A program made the translations under genes and the position numbers. The notes beneath the pieces are model-generated. The model searched no databases, was not told the DNA's origin, and saw only the letters and a program-made list of their open reading frames with translations. Positions 15,930-23,755 of a stretch of 64,000 nucleotides of DNA are shown here, one piece after another (position 1 is the stretch's first letter; the number at the start of each line of letters is the position of its first letter). Source of the DNA: Kordia sp. SMS9 (GTDB taxonomy: Bacteria; Bacteroidota; Bacteroidia; Flavobacteriales; Flavobacteriaceae). Location: assembly GCF_003352465.1 (NCBI RefSeq), contig NZ_CP031153.1, positions 4,178,001 through 4,242,000 of the forward strand, written 5' to 3'.

Positions 15930-18731
15930 TTAAAGATTCAAGAAATAATCATTCAGATTGATTTCACGTGCAAGACTGATCTTTTTGCGCAAACGGTAGC
16001 GCTTTATTTCCACGCTTCGTACAGAAATATTAAGTAATGGCGCAATTTCTTTAGAAGATAGATTTAAACGTAAATACGCACACAAACGAAGATCATTCGC
16101 CGTTAATTGAGGATGCAATTCTTTTACTTTTTTGAAGAAATCCTTATCGGCATGATTGAACGCTTCTTCAAAGAATTTCCAATCTTCTGCATTGTTGATG
16201 TTTTTATCAATCAAACGAATTACTGGCTTTACGTCTTGTGTTTCGGTTTTCTGTTTTTGTAATTCCTGCTTGATACTGTTGAGCGTTTCATTCTTCTTAA
16301 TCATGTTCATCGTCGCAATTGCCAATTCGCGATTTTTAGACTCAATATCGTTGTTCAGTTGTGTATTTTTTAATTGAATGATCTCTTTTTGCGCTTCCAA
16401 TTCTTTTAAAGCTAATTCACGTGTTTTCTTTTCTAGCAAGCGTTCACGTTGCCTTTTATAATAGCGTTTGTAAAAACTATTGATCGCAGTGAAGATTAAA
16501 ATCGCTAAAATGGCATATACTGCAAGCGCAACATTCGACAAATACCAAGGACGGTTAATCGTAAATTGATACGTGGCTGTATTTGGCGTTACAATATTAT
16601 TAATGCGCGCCTTTACTTTGAATTCATAACTTCCATGTGGTAGGTTTTCAAAGGAAATTTCTGATGCTGTACTCCAATCGCTCCATGCATCATACAAACC
16701 TTCAAGCTGATACGAGTATTCTGAAACTTCATATTTGTTATATGCAGGAATACTGTACATAAACGCTAAGAAATTTTCTTTGGCTTTGAATTCTTGATCT
16801 TCTGCCTGCAATGCTATTTCCCGAATGTTTCCAGTCAATGTGCGATTGGTTACACTGTTAATTTTGATTTGGTATTCTTTAGAATCCATGGCGGCTAAAT
16901 CAATGGTAATGTATCCGTTAGACGTTCCTAAAAGATAGGTTTTCCCTGAAATGTGTGATATGTTTTCATATCCTTTCATTTCGTTACGCAACGATTGTGG
17001 AATAGCAATGCGTTGTACTTTAAAATCGCCGTTGAGCTTTTCTTTTGTTACATAATTGATATAATTGTTCGTAAACGCCCACAAATAGCCAACATCATCT
17101 ACAATCAACTTTCCGGAAGTATAATAATCTTTTTCAAAAATGGTACTCAAAATTGAATCTTTCTGAAAATTTTCGGATGCTGCATCATACACAAAAATGC
17201 CATTTTTATTGGCTTGGTAAATATTCCCATCAAAAGCAACCAAACTGGTGTTGGCACTTTTTTTAATGGTTGCATTTTTAGTAAAGGCAGTAACTTCTCG
17301 ATAGTCTTCATCTAGCGTAAGCTCATACACGCCTTTGTATTCATGGTTCATCAATATTTTTGTCGAATGTACCCATTCAAAATGTTTTGAAGAGATGTCA
17401 AAGCCTTTCAATTTGTAATCTAACTTCCAAGTATCATTCTCTTTCGCCAACACATACAATCCGTCGTAATTTCCTTGAATGATTTTGTTGCTTTTCTCAG
17501 GAATCTTCTTTACATCCCAAGTTCCTTGTACATTTGCTATGCGTTGTTGTGTGCCTTTTTCAATGAGAAAGGTTCCTGTATCATGTCCGCAAAACAATTG
17601 AGCATCAATCACACGCAAACACCAAACTTGTCCTTTTGTTCCTTCAATAAATGTAAAATCGTTGGTGCTTTCAGCAGACTTGTAAAACAATCCTTGGTTT
17701 GTTCCCAAATACACATATCCATCATGAATGATAGACGCATAAATCGTTCCCAAACGCCCTGTTTGATCTGCATAATATTTAAACGGTTCTTTTGTATTGA
17801 TACAATTGATTCCATTGTCCAAACCAGCCCATAAATTTCCATCAACATCTTCAAACAAAGACAATGCAGTATTGTCGCCCAAGCCTTTTTCTTGATCAAT
17901 ATGATAACGCAATTCACCTTCTTCCGTAATGAAAAAGATGCCTTTTGCAATGGTTCCTAACACATAACTTCCATCACTCAATTGCATGCTTGTGTATATA
18001 CTTTTTTGATTGTATTGTGCTTGATACGGAAGCTGCAACGCCGTTAATCCGTCTTTATCAAAGGTAAACCAACCACTATTTCGGGTAATGATAATTTTTT
18101 GTTCTCCTTTCGGGAAAAGTCCCACGATTCTATTATTGCGAAGAATAGCATTGTCGCTCACCAATACTTTATTTCCGTTTTCGATGCTGTACAAACCTTC
18201 GCCCAACACTTGAAAAAACAATTCCTCTTGAATCTTATATAATTTCGTGATGATATTGTCTGCATTGATAATTTTAAGCGAATTGTCTTCGGTGTGATAA
18301 ATATAAATTCGATCTAACGACTGAAAAAGTACCCATTTGTCCAGTTGAATGATCTCCCAAAACTGCTCATCTTCTTTCATTTCTAGCTTTAGCGCATCGC
18401 TCAACGAAGTATATTTGAGTGTGCCTGCAGCGTTTCGCTCCCAATAGCCAAAATTCATATAACAACCTGTATACACACGATCGCCAATCACTTTTACTGA
18501 ACGCATAATGGTTTCATTGGGAGATTTATAGAGTTTCCACTGCGCGCCATTAAACTCCAATAAACCCTGATTATTAGCTACATACATATACGCATCATCG
18601 GATTGTGAAATCATCCAATTTTGATTATCTGCATTGTACATTTTGGGAGTATAATTGATAATTGGAGGCAATTCCTGCGCATAGGAAAAGCTCAGAAACA
18701 ATACAAAGAATACGTTAATTAGGGTTCGCAA
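15930..18731 (-). CDS. Propeller/Y_Y_Y sensor with cytoplasmic LuxR-type HTH
   Basis: A 933-residue one-component membrane regulator. After a signal peptide (cut near SFSYAQ) come periplasmic beta-propeller repeats (for example LGDNTALSLFEDVDGNLWAGLDNGI), a Y_Y_Y domain (YSYQLEGLYDAWSDWS), one membrane helix (VALAVYAILAILIFTA), a coiled coil rich in Lys/Glu, and a C-terminal LuxR-type HTH (LTANDLRLCAYLRLNLSSKEIAPLLNIS region). No kinase or receiver domain is seen. The start is TTG: an in-frame TAA lies just upstream, no ATG fits, and the signal peptide begins there. Beside the SusC operon it is the likely glucan-responsive activator of both units; that role is inferred. Confidence 0.88.
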   Translation of the reverse strand: MRTLINVFFVLFLSFSYAQELPPIINYTPKMYNADNQNWMISQSDDAYMYVANNQGLLEFNGAQWKLYKSPNETIMRSVKVIGDRVYTGCYMNFGYWERNAAGTLKYTSLSDALKLEMKEDEQFWEIIQLDKWVLFQSLDRIYIYHTEDNSLKIINADNIITKLYKIQEELFFQVLGEGLYSIENGNKVLVSDNAILRNNRIVGLFPKGEQKIIITRNSGWFTFDKDGLTALQLPYQAQYNQKSIYTSMQLSDGSYVLGTIAKGIFFITEEGELRYHIDQEKGLGDNTALSLFEDVDGNLWAGLDNGINCINTKEPFKYYADQTGRLGTIYASIIHDGYVYLGTNQGLFYKSAESTNDFTFIEGTKGQVWCLRVIDAQLFCGHDTGTFLIEKGTQQRIANVQGTWDVKKIPEKSNKIIQGNYDGLYVLAKENDTWKLDYKLKGFDISSKHFEWVHSTKILMNHEYKGVYELTLDEDYREVTAFTKNATIKKSANTSLVAFDGNIYQANKNGIFVYDAASENFQKDSILSTIFEKDYYTSGKLIVDDVGYLWAFTNNYINYVTKEKLNGDFKVQRIAIPQSLRNEMKGYENISHISGKTYLLGTSNGYITIDLAAMDSKEYQIKINSVTNRTLTGNIREIALQAEDQEFKAKENFLAFMYSIPAYNKYEVSEYSYQLEGLYDAWSDWSTASEISFENLPHGSYEFKVKARINNIVTPNTATYQFTINRPWYLSNVALAVYAILAILIFTAINSFYKRYYKRQRERLLEKKTRELALKELEAQKEIIQLKNTQLNNDIESKNRELAIATMNMIKKNETLNSIKQELQKQKTETQDVKPVIRLIDKNINNAEDWKFFEEAFNHADKDFFKKVKELHPQLTANDLRLCAYLRLNLSSKEIAPLLNISVRSVEIKRYRLRKKISLAREINLNDYFLNL

Positions 18732-18835
18732 AAATTAATTGGGTTTGGGTTGTAATGTAAATTTAAGGCTATTTTTTGACTTTTATCCAAATAAAAGATA
18801 CAGAAAATAAAGAACAGCTTCGAAAAAAGCTCAAA

Positions 18836-18869
18836 TTGTAAGACATGTGACTAGGAAATTCTACCTTTG
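18836..18869 (+). promoter_or_regulatory. Bacteroidota-type promoter for the MscS gene
   Basis: TACCTTTG at 18862-18869 matches the -7 consensus TAnnTTTG exactly, with a TTG at 18836 at a plausible -33 distance (26 bases). The MscS ATG lies 15 bases after the -7 box, so the leader is very short. Confidence 0.55.
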
Positions 18870-18883
18870 TAAAAACTTTTTTT

Positions 18884-20134
18884 ATGGAAGTACAAAATCT
18901 GTTTCGTTGGGTATATAATTATTTAATGGCGAATGATGCTAATGAAACGACTGCGATATATTTAAACCTTATTGCAGGTATTGTAGCAGTTGCTGTTTTG
19001 GCATTTATTATAGATTATGTTGTACGACGCTTGCTAGTTGCCCTCGCCTACCGTTTGGCTCCCAAAACGAAAAGTAATTTTGATGATTTTCTCGTTAAGA
19101 ATAAAACACCACAAAACATAGCACATTTGGCACCTGTGTTGTTGATAGAACAAACCACGCCGTATTTGTTTGTTGACTTTCCCAATTTTCAAAGCAGTTT
19201 TTTGATTGCGATTGACATTCTACTAGTCATATTGATTATTAAAGTGATTCGCAGTATTCTCAACTCCTTGCGCGATTTCTTAAAGACGCTAAACACGTTT
19301 AAAGACAAACCGATTGACAGTTATATTCAGGTGTTTATGATTTTTGTGTGGTTTATAGGACTCGTGTTGAGTTTTTCGATCATTACTGGAAAATCCATTG
19401 TCACGTTTTTAACCACTTTAGGAGCGTTGTCGGCGGTTATTTTATTAATTTTTAGAGATACAATTCTCGGTTTTGTCGCAAGTATTCAAGTTGCGGTAAA
19501 CGATACGGTTCGAATTGGCGATTGGATTACGATGGAAAAATACGGCGCTGATGGTGATGTGATCGAAATTAACTTAGCCACCGTAAAAGTGCAAAATTTT
19601 GATAAAACCATTACCACGATTCCTACCTACGCGCTCATTTCCGATTCGTTTAAAAACTGGCGCGGCATGAACGATTCTGGCGGACGAAGAATAAAACGTG
19701 CCATTATCATCAAAGCACCGAGTATTCATTACATCAGCAATGAAGAAATTGAAGAATTCAAGAAAATACAGTTAATTACTGAATATATAGAGAAACGCCA
19801 GGGAATCATTGAAAAATTCAATGCAGAACGCAACATCGACAAATCTGTATTAATCAACGGACGCAATTTGACCAATATTGGCGTATTCCGACAGTATGTA
19901 CAATCGTATTTAGAAACACATCCTGCAATTAATAAGGATATGACCATCATGAGTCGCCAGTTGGCACAAACGCCACAGGGAATTCCTTTAGAAATCTATG
20001 CGTTTAGTACCGATAAAATCTGGAAAAACTACGAATTCATCATGGGCGATATCTTTGATCATTTATTGGCTGCCATTCCGTATTTCAACTTGGAGATTTA
20101 TGAGCTAGGTGTTGATTCGGGTGTTGAGTCTTAG
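18884..20134 (+). CDS. MscS-family mechanosensitive channel
   Basis: A 416-residue inner-membrane small-conductance mechanosensitive channel that releases solutes on hypo-osmotic shock. Three or four hydrophobic helices lie in the first 175 residues. The pore-lining helix and beta domain follow: FLTTLGALSAVILLIFRDTI, then ASIQVAVNDTVRIGDWITM and the GDVIEINLATVKVQNFDKT strand set of MscS. The C-terminal alpha/beta domain carries an insertion typical of the longer YbdG-like members. The gene stands alone with its own promoter. Classification is by family motifs; gating cannot be read from sequence. Confidence 0.92.
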   Translation: MEVQNLFRWVYNYLMANDANETTAIYLNLIAGIVAVAVLAFIIDYVVRRLLVALAYRLAPKTKSNFDDFLVKNKTPQNIAHLAPVLLIEQTTPYLFVDFPNFQSSFLIAIDILLVILIIKVIRSILNSLRDFLKTLNTFKDKPIDSYIQVFMIFVWFIGLVLSFSIITGKSIVTFLTTLGALSAVILLIFRDTILGFVASIQVAVNDTVRIGDWITMEKYGADGDVIEINLATVKVQNFDKTITTIPTYALISDSFKNWRGMNDSGGRRIKRAIIIKAPSIHYISNEEIEEFKKIQLITEYIEKRQGIIEKFNAERNIDKSVLINGRNLTNIGVFRQYVQSYLETHPAINKDMTIMSRQLAQTPQGIPLEIYAFSTDKIWKNYEFIMGDIFDHLLAAIPYFNLEIYELGVDSGVES

Positions 20135-20181
20135 GTGTTGGGGCGCTTTGCTGTTTGTTTGTTAATTTGTTGATTTGGTTT

Positions 20182-20230
20182 GGCTCTTGGCTCTTGGCTC
20201 TTGGCTCTTGGCTCTTGGCTCTTGGCTCTT
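20182..20230 (+). repeat. Heptanucleotide tandem repeat (GGCTCTT)x7
   Basis: Seven exact copies of GGCTCTT fill 20182-20230 in the gap after the MscS gene. It is one of about ten arrays in the window with different sequences but the same 7-bp period. Confidence 0.95.
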
Positions 20231-20286
20231 AAAAAAATCAGTTTAACATTTAAAATCCAACATTTAAAATTCAAATTTCATTGTCG

Positions 20287-20294
20287 TATCTTTG
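20287..20294 (+). promoter_or_regulatory. -7 promoter box for the DCC-family gene
   Basis: TATCTTTG at 20287-20294 matches TAnnTTTG. The ATG at 20320 is 25 bases further on. No clear -33 element is visible. Confidence 0.45.
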
Positions 20295-20319
20295 TAAAAC
20301 AGTTTGAAAAGACTTGAAA

Positions 20320-20739
20320 ATGATTGATACCTTACCAAAAGATAAAAAAATTGTACTGTTTGACGGTGTTTGCAACTTATGCAATGGCTTTGTCGATAAG
20401 ATCATTTCGAAAGATAAAAATGATGTTTTTCGTTTTGCGTCGTTGCAGTCGGACATTGGTATCGCCATCCAAAAGCATTTACACCTCGATCCTAAACAAT
20501 TAGATTCCGTTATTTTATATGAACCTGGCGTAGCGTATTATCACAAATCGCAAGCGGCATTGCGCATTATGAACGAATTTGGCGGCGCGTGGAAACTGTT
20601 GCAGGTCTTTCGTATCCTACCAAAATTCATCAATGATTCTGTGTATAATTTAGTTGCCAAATACCGTTATAAATGGTTTGGGCAAAAGGAAACTTGCAGA
20701 ATGCCGACGGCTGAGGAACGTGCGAAGTTTTTGGGGTAG
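20320..20739 (+). CDS. DCC-family (DUF393) thiol-disulfide oxidoreductase-like protein
   Basis: A 139-residue protein of the DCC/YuxK family. The signature FDGVCNLCNGFV near the N-terminus supplies a CxxC pair like that of thioredoxin-fold enzymes, and RFASLQSDIG and the later WKLLQVFRILPKFINDSVYNLVA segments are family-typical. The ATG at 20320 is chosen over an upstream in-frame TTG at 20314 because it follows the TATCTTTG box at a normal distance. It is probably cytoplasmic. The family name implies redox activity but the in vivo substrate is unknown. It appears to be a single-gene unit. Confidence 0.88.
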   Translation: MIDTLPKDKKIVLFDGVCNLCNGFVDKIISKDKNDVFRFASLQSDIGIAIQKHLHLDPKQLDSVILYEPGVAYYHKSQAALRIMNEFGGAWKLLQVFRILPKFINDSVYNLVAKYRYKWFGQKETCRMPTAEERAKFLG

Positions 20740-20934
20740 TTTCTTCTCTGAACGCTTTATGTAATTACCATAAATTTATTACTTACTATCACCTTTTTAT
20801 AGAATGTCTGTCTAAAATTACCTAACAACTCATCCAAAAAATCTGCACTTGGTACACTTTTCGCTAAAACATAAGAAACGCTTTATGTTTCGCGTTATAG
20901 AATCGTAATTTTACACCGTAATACCCGAAAAGAC

Positions 20935-21798
20935 ATGAAAACATATTTGATAACTGTACTTTTTCTATTAGGAACGTTGACAACATTCGCACAGAAAAAA
21001 GAAAAAATTAAAGGAAATAGAGAAGTCACCACCGTGATTTATGAACTCGATCCGTTTACAAATTTGGAACTGAAAGAAGCACTCGAAATTGTACTGATCA
21101 ATGGAGAAACCCCGAAAGTAGAAGTGATTGCTGATGAAAATTTACATGAAATTTTTAATATTGATGTCGTCGATGGAACACTTCAAATTTCAACTTCCAA
21201 AGAAATTCGTAGTAGTAAAAAACTAGAAATTTTTGTCACAGTTTCCTCAGCCTTGACCAAAATTGATGTGGATAATGATGCTGTCATCAAATCGCTTACG
21301 ACGCTGAATCTCAAAAATACAGAAATCAACGCGTTGGGCAATGCAGAATTGAATTTGCGCATCAAATCTGATTCGTTGACGATTAACAGTTACGGAAAAA
21401 CGGAACATACATACGAACTTTTTGCAAAAAAATTGCAGATCAACGCGTTTGAAGATGCCGACATGGAACTTACCGTCACAGCAGACAGCATTACGTCTCG
21501 CGTAGAATTTGCCGAAGTAAAATTGAAAGGCGAAACGAAGAAACTCATCACAGAAGTCAAGGAAAAAGGCGAATTCATCGCACATGAATTGATGGCAGAT
21601 GATGTTCATGTAACAACAACCGAACAAGGAAAAGCAGTGGTCAATGCGAGTAAAAATATTACGATTTCGGCACACCAACGTTCAGAAATTGACTTATTGG
21701 GCAATCCGAGTTCGATTGTGATTCTTAAATTTGAACAAGAAGCCGTGTTACGCAAGATTAGTGAAGCCAATAAAGGGTTTTTGAAACGGATATTTTAG
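20935..21798 (+). CDS. DUF2807 (GIN domain) secreted protein
   Basis: A 287-residue exported protein with a Sec signal (MKTYLITVLF to TFAQ). The body is a run of short parallel beta repeats of the DUF2807 'putative auto-transporter adhesin head GIN' type: FTNLELKEALEIVLINGETPKVEVIAD, then VTVSSALTKIDVDNDAVI and repeated LxIxxxxxA/D strands. Proteins of this family are common in Bacteroidota and are placed in the periplasm or on the surface; their function is not established. No membrane anchor or T9SS tail is visible. It sits alone between a DCC gene and a membrane protein of unknown role. Confidence 0.85.
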   Translation: MKTYLITVLFLLGTLTTFAQKKEKIKGNREVTTVIYELDPFTNLELKEALEIVLINGETPKVEVIADENLHEIFNIDVVDGTLQISTSKEIRSSKKLEIFVTVSSALTKIDVDNDAVIKSLTTLNLKNTEINALGNAELNLRIKSDSLTINSYGKTEHTYELFAKKLQINAFEDADMELTVTADSITSRVEFAEVKLKGETKKLITEVKEKGEFIAHELMADDVHVTTTEQGKAVVNASKNITISAHQRSEIDLLGNPSSIVILKFEQEAVLRKISEANKGFLKRIF

Positions 21799-21834
21799 AA
21801 ACGCTTTGCTTTAGTATCGGCTAACTTTTCTATC

Positions 21835-21881
21835 TATTTCGACTGCGCTCAATATGACAGAAAATCACTCGAAGTGACGTT
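21835..21881. repeat. Dispersed intergenic repeat, copy 1
   Basis: TTTCGACTGCGCTCAAT followed by ATGACAGAAAATCACTCGA and GTGACG recurs with small changes at 46751-46792. Its first part, TTCGACTCCGCTCAAT, recurs at 53161-53176, and a related TTCGACTCCACTCAGT lies near 48903. The spread over unrelated gaps suggests a REP-like element. Confidence 0.6.
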
Positions 21882-21903
21882 TATAAATCTCTTGATAATC
21901 CCG

Positions 21904-21911
21904 TATCTTTG
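21904..21911 (+). promoter_or_regulatory. -7 promoter box for the 21932 gene
   Basis: TATCTTTG at 21904-21911 fits TAnnTTTG. The ATG at 21932 lies 20 bases later, giving a short leader. Confidence 0.45.
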
Positions 21912-21931
21912 GCAACTAAAAATGTGTTTCT

Positions 21932-22648
21932 ATGGATTTTTTCACGATCATGATCATCTTGATCACCTTAGTCGTTTTTGTGTTTATTGTACTGATTGCG
22001 TTTGTCATGAAGAAATCAAAAGATGTGAAAAATGATGCTTTTTTAGAAACTGCTCGCAAAGAAATGTTGCAACGTATATTGAAAAAGCGTAAAAAACTCG
22101 TGCCGCACAAAGCAGACTTTTACCTTCAAATTACGGATGCGATGACTTTTGAACGTACTGCAGCCGTGACAAATTCCAAAATTTCAGGATTTTTATACAA
22201 CACACATCAAAAACCAATCGTCGCTTTTGAACGTGTAGATCGCGGTTTGAATGCCAAAGGACAATTGGTCGCCGTAACAAAGAAGCACGAATTTGTGTAT
22301 GAGTTTTTAGGCGAAACCATCACTGTTTTTTTCGATAATTCGTTGTTGGGTTCGTGGAACCAATCAGGGAAAATTTTTAATGCTGATCAAAAAGGAATTG
22401 GACAGTTGAAATTTTCCGAAGACAGCAAAACCTTAGTTTTAAACGATCGAACTGTTGCAACCATTCTAAAAGCGCCGTTATATGATACTATTTCGAACAC
22501 AAACGATGTTTCATATATTTTTGAGGAATTAACATTAGGCACTTCACTCCTATCGCTCCACGAAAAACCTACTGTAAAAGAAGAAAAATGGTTGACAGCT
22601 TTGGCAATTTTCGAAATCACTTTCTATGGAAATACGCCTGTTGCCTAA
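21932..22648 (+). CDS. Membrane-anchored protein of unknown function
   Basis: A 238-residue protein I do not recognise. An N-terminal membrane helix (about 3-27, FTIMIILITLVVFVFIVLIAFVM) is followed by KKSKD and a Lys-rich stretch, so it is probably anchored with the C-terminal part in the cytoplasm. The remainder is predicted as mainly beta (TVFFDNSLLGSWNQSGKIFN, SKTLVLNDRTVATI) and ends in a mixed region with FEITFYGNTPVA. The TATCTTTG box just upstream supports expression as a separate unit. Codon use resembles the neighbours, so it looks like a resident gene. Confidence 0.75.
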   Translation: MDFFTIMIILITLVVFVFIVLIAFVMKKSKDVKNDAFLETARKEMLQRILKKRKKLVPHKADFYLQITDAMTFERTAAVTNSKISGFLYNTHQKPIVAFERVDRGLNAKGQLVAVTKKHEFVYEFLGETITVFFDNSLLGSWNQSGKIFNADQKGIGQLKFSEDSKTLVLNDRTVATILKAPLYDTISNTNDVSYIFEELTLGTSLLSLHEKPTVKEEKWLTALAIFEITFYGNTPVA

Positions 22649-22730
22649 CTGAAACGACTCGTTTACGCATTTACGGTTCTGTTTTACAGACAATTTACAT
22701 AGTTTTATTCCATCAATAATCAATCAAATT

Positions 22731-23171
22731 ATGAAAAAAATCTATCTAATTGGCTTGCTCTTTATGTGTATGATGGGAAGCCACGCTCAAACAGCACAAA
22801 ACAACGTTATTCAAACAGAAACGACCGAAAACACGATTCCTTTTATTGACAAATTGCAAAACGGTGAACAATTTACTATTCATTTTGGCTCTACAGGTTG
22901 TTTTCACAATACAAAAGAAACGATGACTTTTCAGCGAGAAAATGACACCTATTTTGTCATTCTCAACAACGAAAAGAAAACACTCAGTAACGATTTTATG
23001 CAGCAAATTCGAAAGTTTGAAAAAGAACTCTCACAACAAAGTGATATGGGCTGCACAACTGTAGATAAATATTTGGTGATTTATAAAGATACACATCGTG
23101 TCATTATGGACGGAAGCTGTGCGTGGAATGGTTATGGCAACTTAAAAAAGTTGTTTGGTTTTACGACATAA
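22731..23171 (+). CDS. Small secreted protein of unknown function
   Basis: A 146-residue exported protein with a Sec signal (MKKIYLIGLL to GSHAQ). The mature part is polar and has three Cys (in GSTGCFHN, MGCTTVD and DGSCAWNG), two of which could form a disulfide. I recognise no family. It converges on the Cys-rich peptide gene at 23250-23408 and shares a hairpin terminator with it. A functional tie to that peptide is possible but rests only on position. Confidence 0.72.
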   Translation: MKKIYLIGLLFMCMMGSHAQTAQNNVIQTETTENTIPFIDKLQNGEQFTIHFGSTGCFHNTKETMTFQRENDTYFVILNNEKKTLSNDFMQQIRKFEKELSQQSDMGCTTVDKYLVIYKDTHRVIMDGSCAWNGYGNLKKLFGFTT

Positions 23172-23190
23172 TCACTACATATTAAAAAAA

Positions 23191-23226
23191 ACAAAGCGCC
23201 AACTCTCTCGAATTGACGCTTTTCTT
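23191..23226. terminator. Bidirectional hairpin terminator
   Basis: AAAGCGCCAA and TTGACGCTTT form a stem (one mismatch on plus, a G-U wobble on minus) around CTCTCTCGAA. On the minus strand it is followed by a run of T (plus A-run at 23183-23190), and on the plus strand by TTTTCTT. It serves the convergent genes at 22731-23171 and 23250-23408. Confidence 0.8.
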
Positions 23227-23249
23227 AACTCATAAAATGTTCACTCATT

Positions 23250-23408
23250 TTAGTAGTGATTTGGACAGCAAAAACCGCGTACACATGCCCAATTTAGTGG
23301 ACAATCAGCGTCTACGTCGCATTCAATCATAATGCCTCCGTTAATTTTTGCTTGTGTTTCTTTGGCTAACTCTGTTGCATTTTGCACATTTTTAATTTTT
23401 TGTAACAT
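23250..23408 (-). CDS. Small Cys-rich GG-leader peptide (bacteriocin/RiPP-like precursor)
   Basis: A 52-residue peptide. The leader MLQKIKNVQNATELAKETQ runs to AKINGG at 20-25, the pattern of Bacteroidota natural-product precursors cut after a double Gly. The 27-residue core has five Cys at 30, 36, 42, 47 and 48 (spacing C-x5-C-x5-C-x4-CC) with CPLNWACVRGFCCP, which looks like a disulfide-knotted or modified peptide. A clear terminator follows. No peptidase-exporter or modifying enzyme is close by, so maturation would rely on genes elsewhere. The product type is inferred from the leader/core layout. Confidence 0.7.
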   Translation of the reverse strand: MLQKIKNVQNATELAKETQAKINGGIMIECDVDADCPLNWACVRGFCCPNHY

Positions 23409-23680
23409 GATGTTTGTTTTTTGATGTGATTCTTACTCTATTGTGGCTTTTCAGAAAACGCCATTGATTTTTAAAGTAAGAATTGACACTAGAAAAACTG
23501 TCAATCCCGATAAATGTTCACAGATTTTAGCAAAGGTTGACAACTATATTTTTGAGGTACGATTGTAGATTTTTGATTTTTTTTCAAATAGAAATTGCAA
23601 AACTAAAGAAACAGACTGACACGTTGTAAACCTCTCGCAGTGACGTTTATGAAATGATAAATGTTAAATGCTAAATTATA

Positions 23681-23713
23681 AATGTTGAATGTTGAATGTT
23701 GAATGTTGAATGT
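23681..23713. repeat. Heptanucleotide tandem repeat (AATGTTG)x4.7 in the gap before parC
   Basis: Four full copies and a part copy of AATGTTG lie in the 23409-23755 gap. The rest of that gap holds the upstream region of the Cys-rich peptide gene and a short CTCTCGCAGTGACG fragment like the dispersed repeats. I see no further gene there. Confidence 0.9.
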
Positions 23714-23755
23714 AAAACGCAAAGCGACTAAAACACTCATAAACTAATAAATTCA

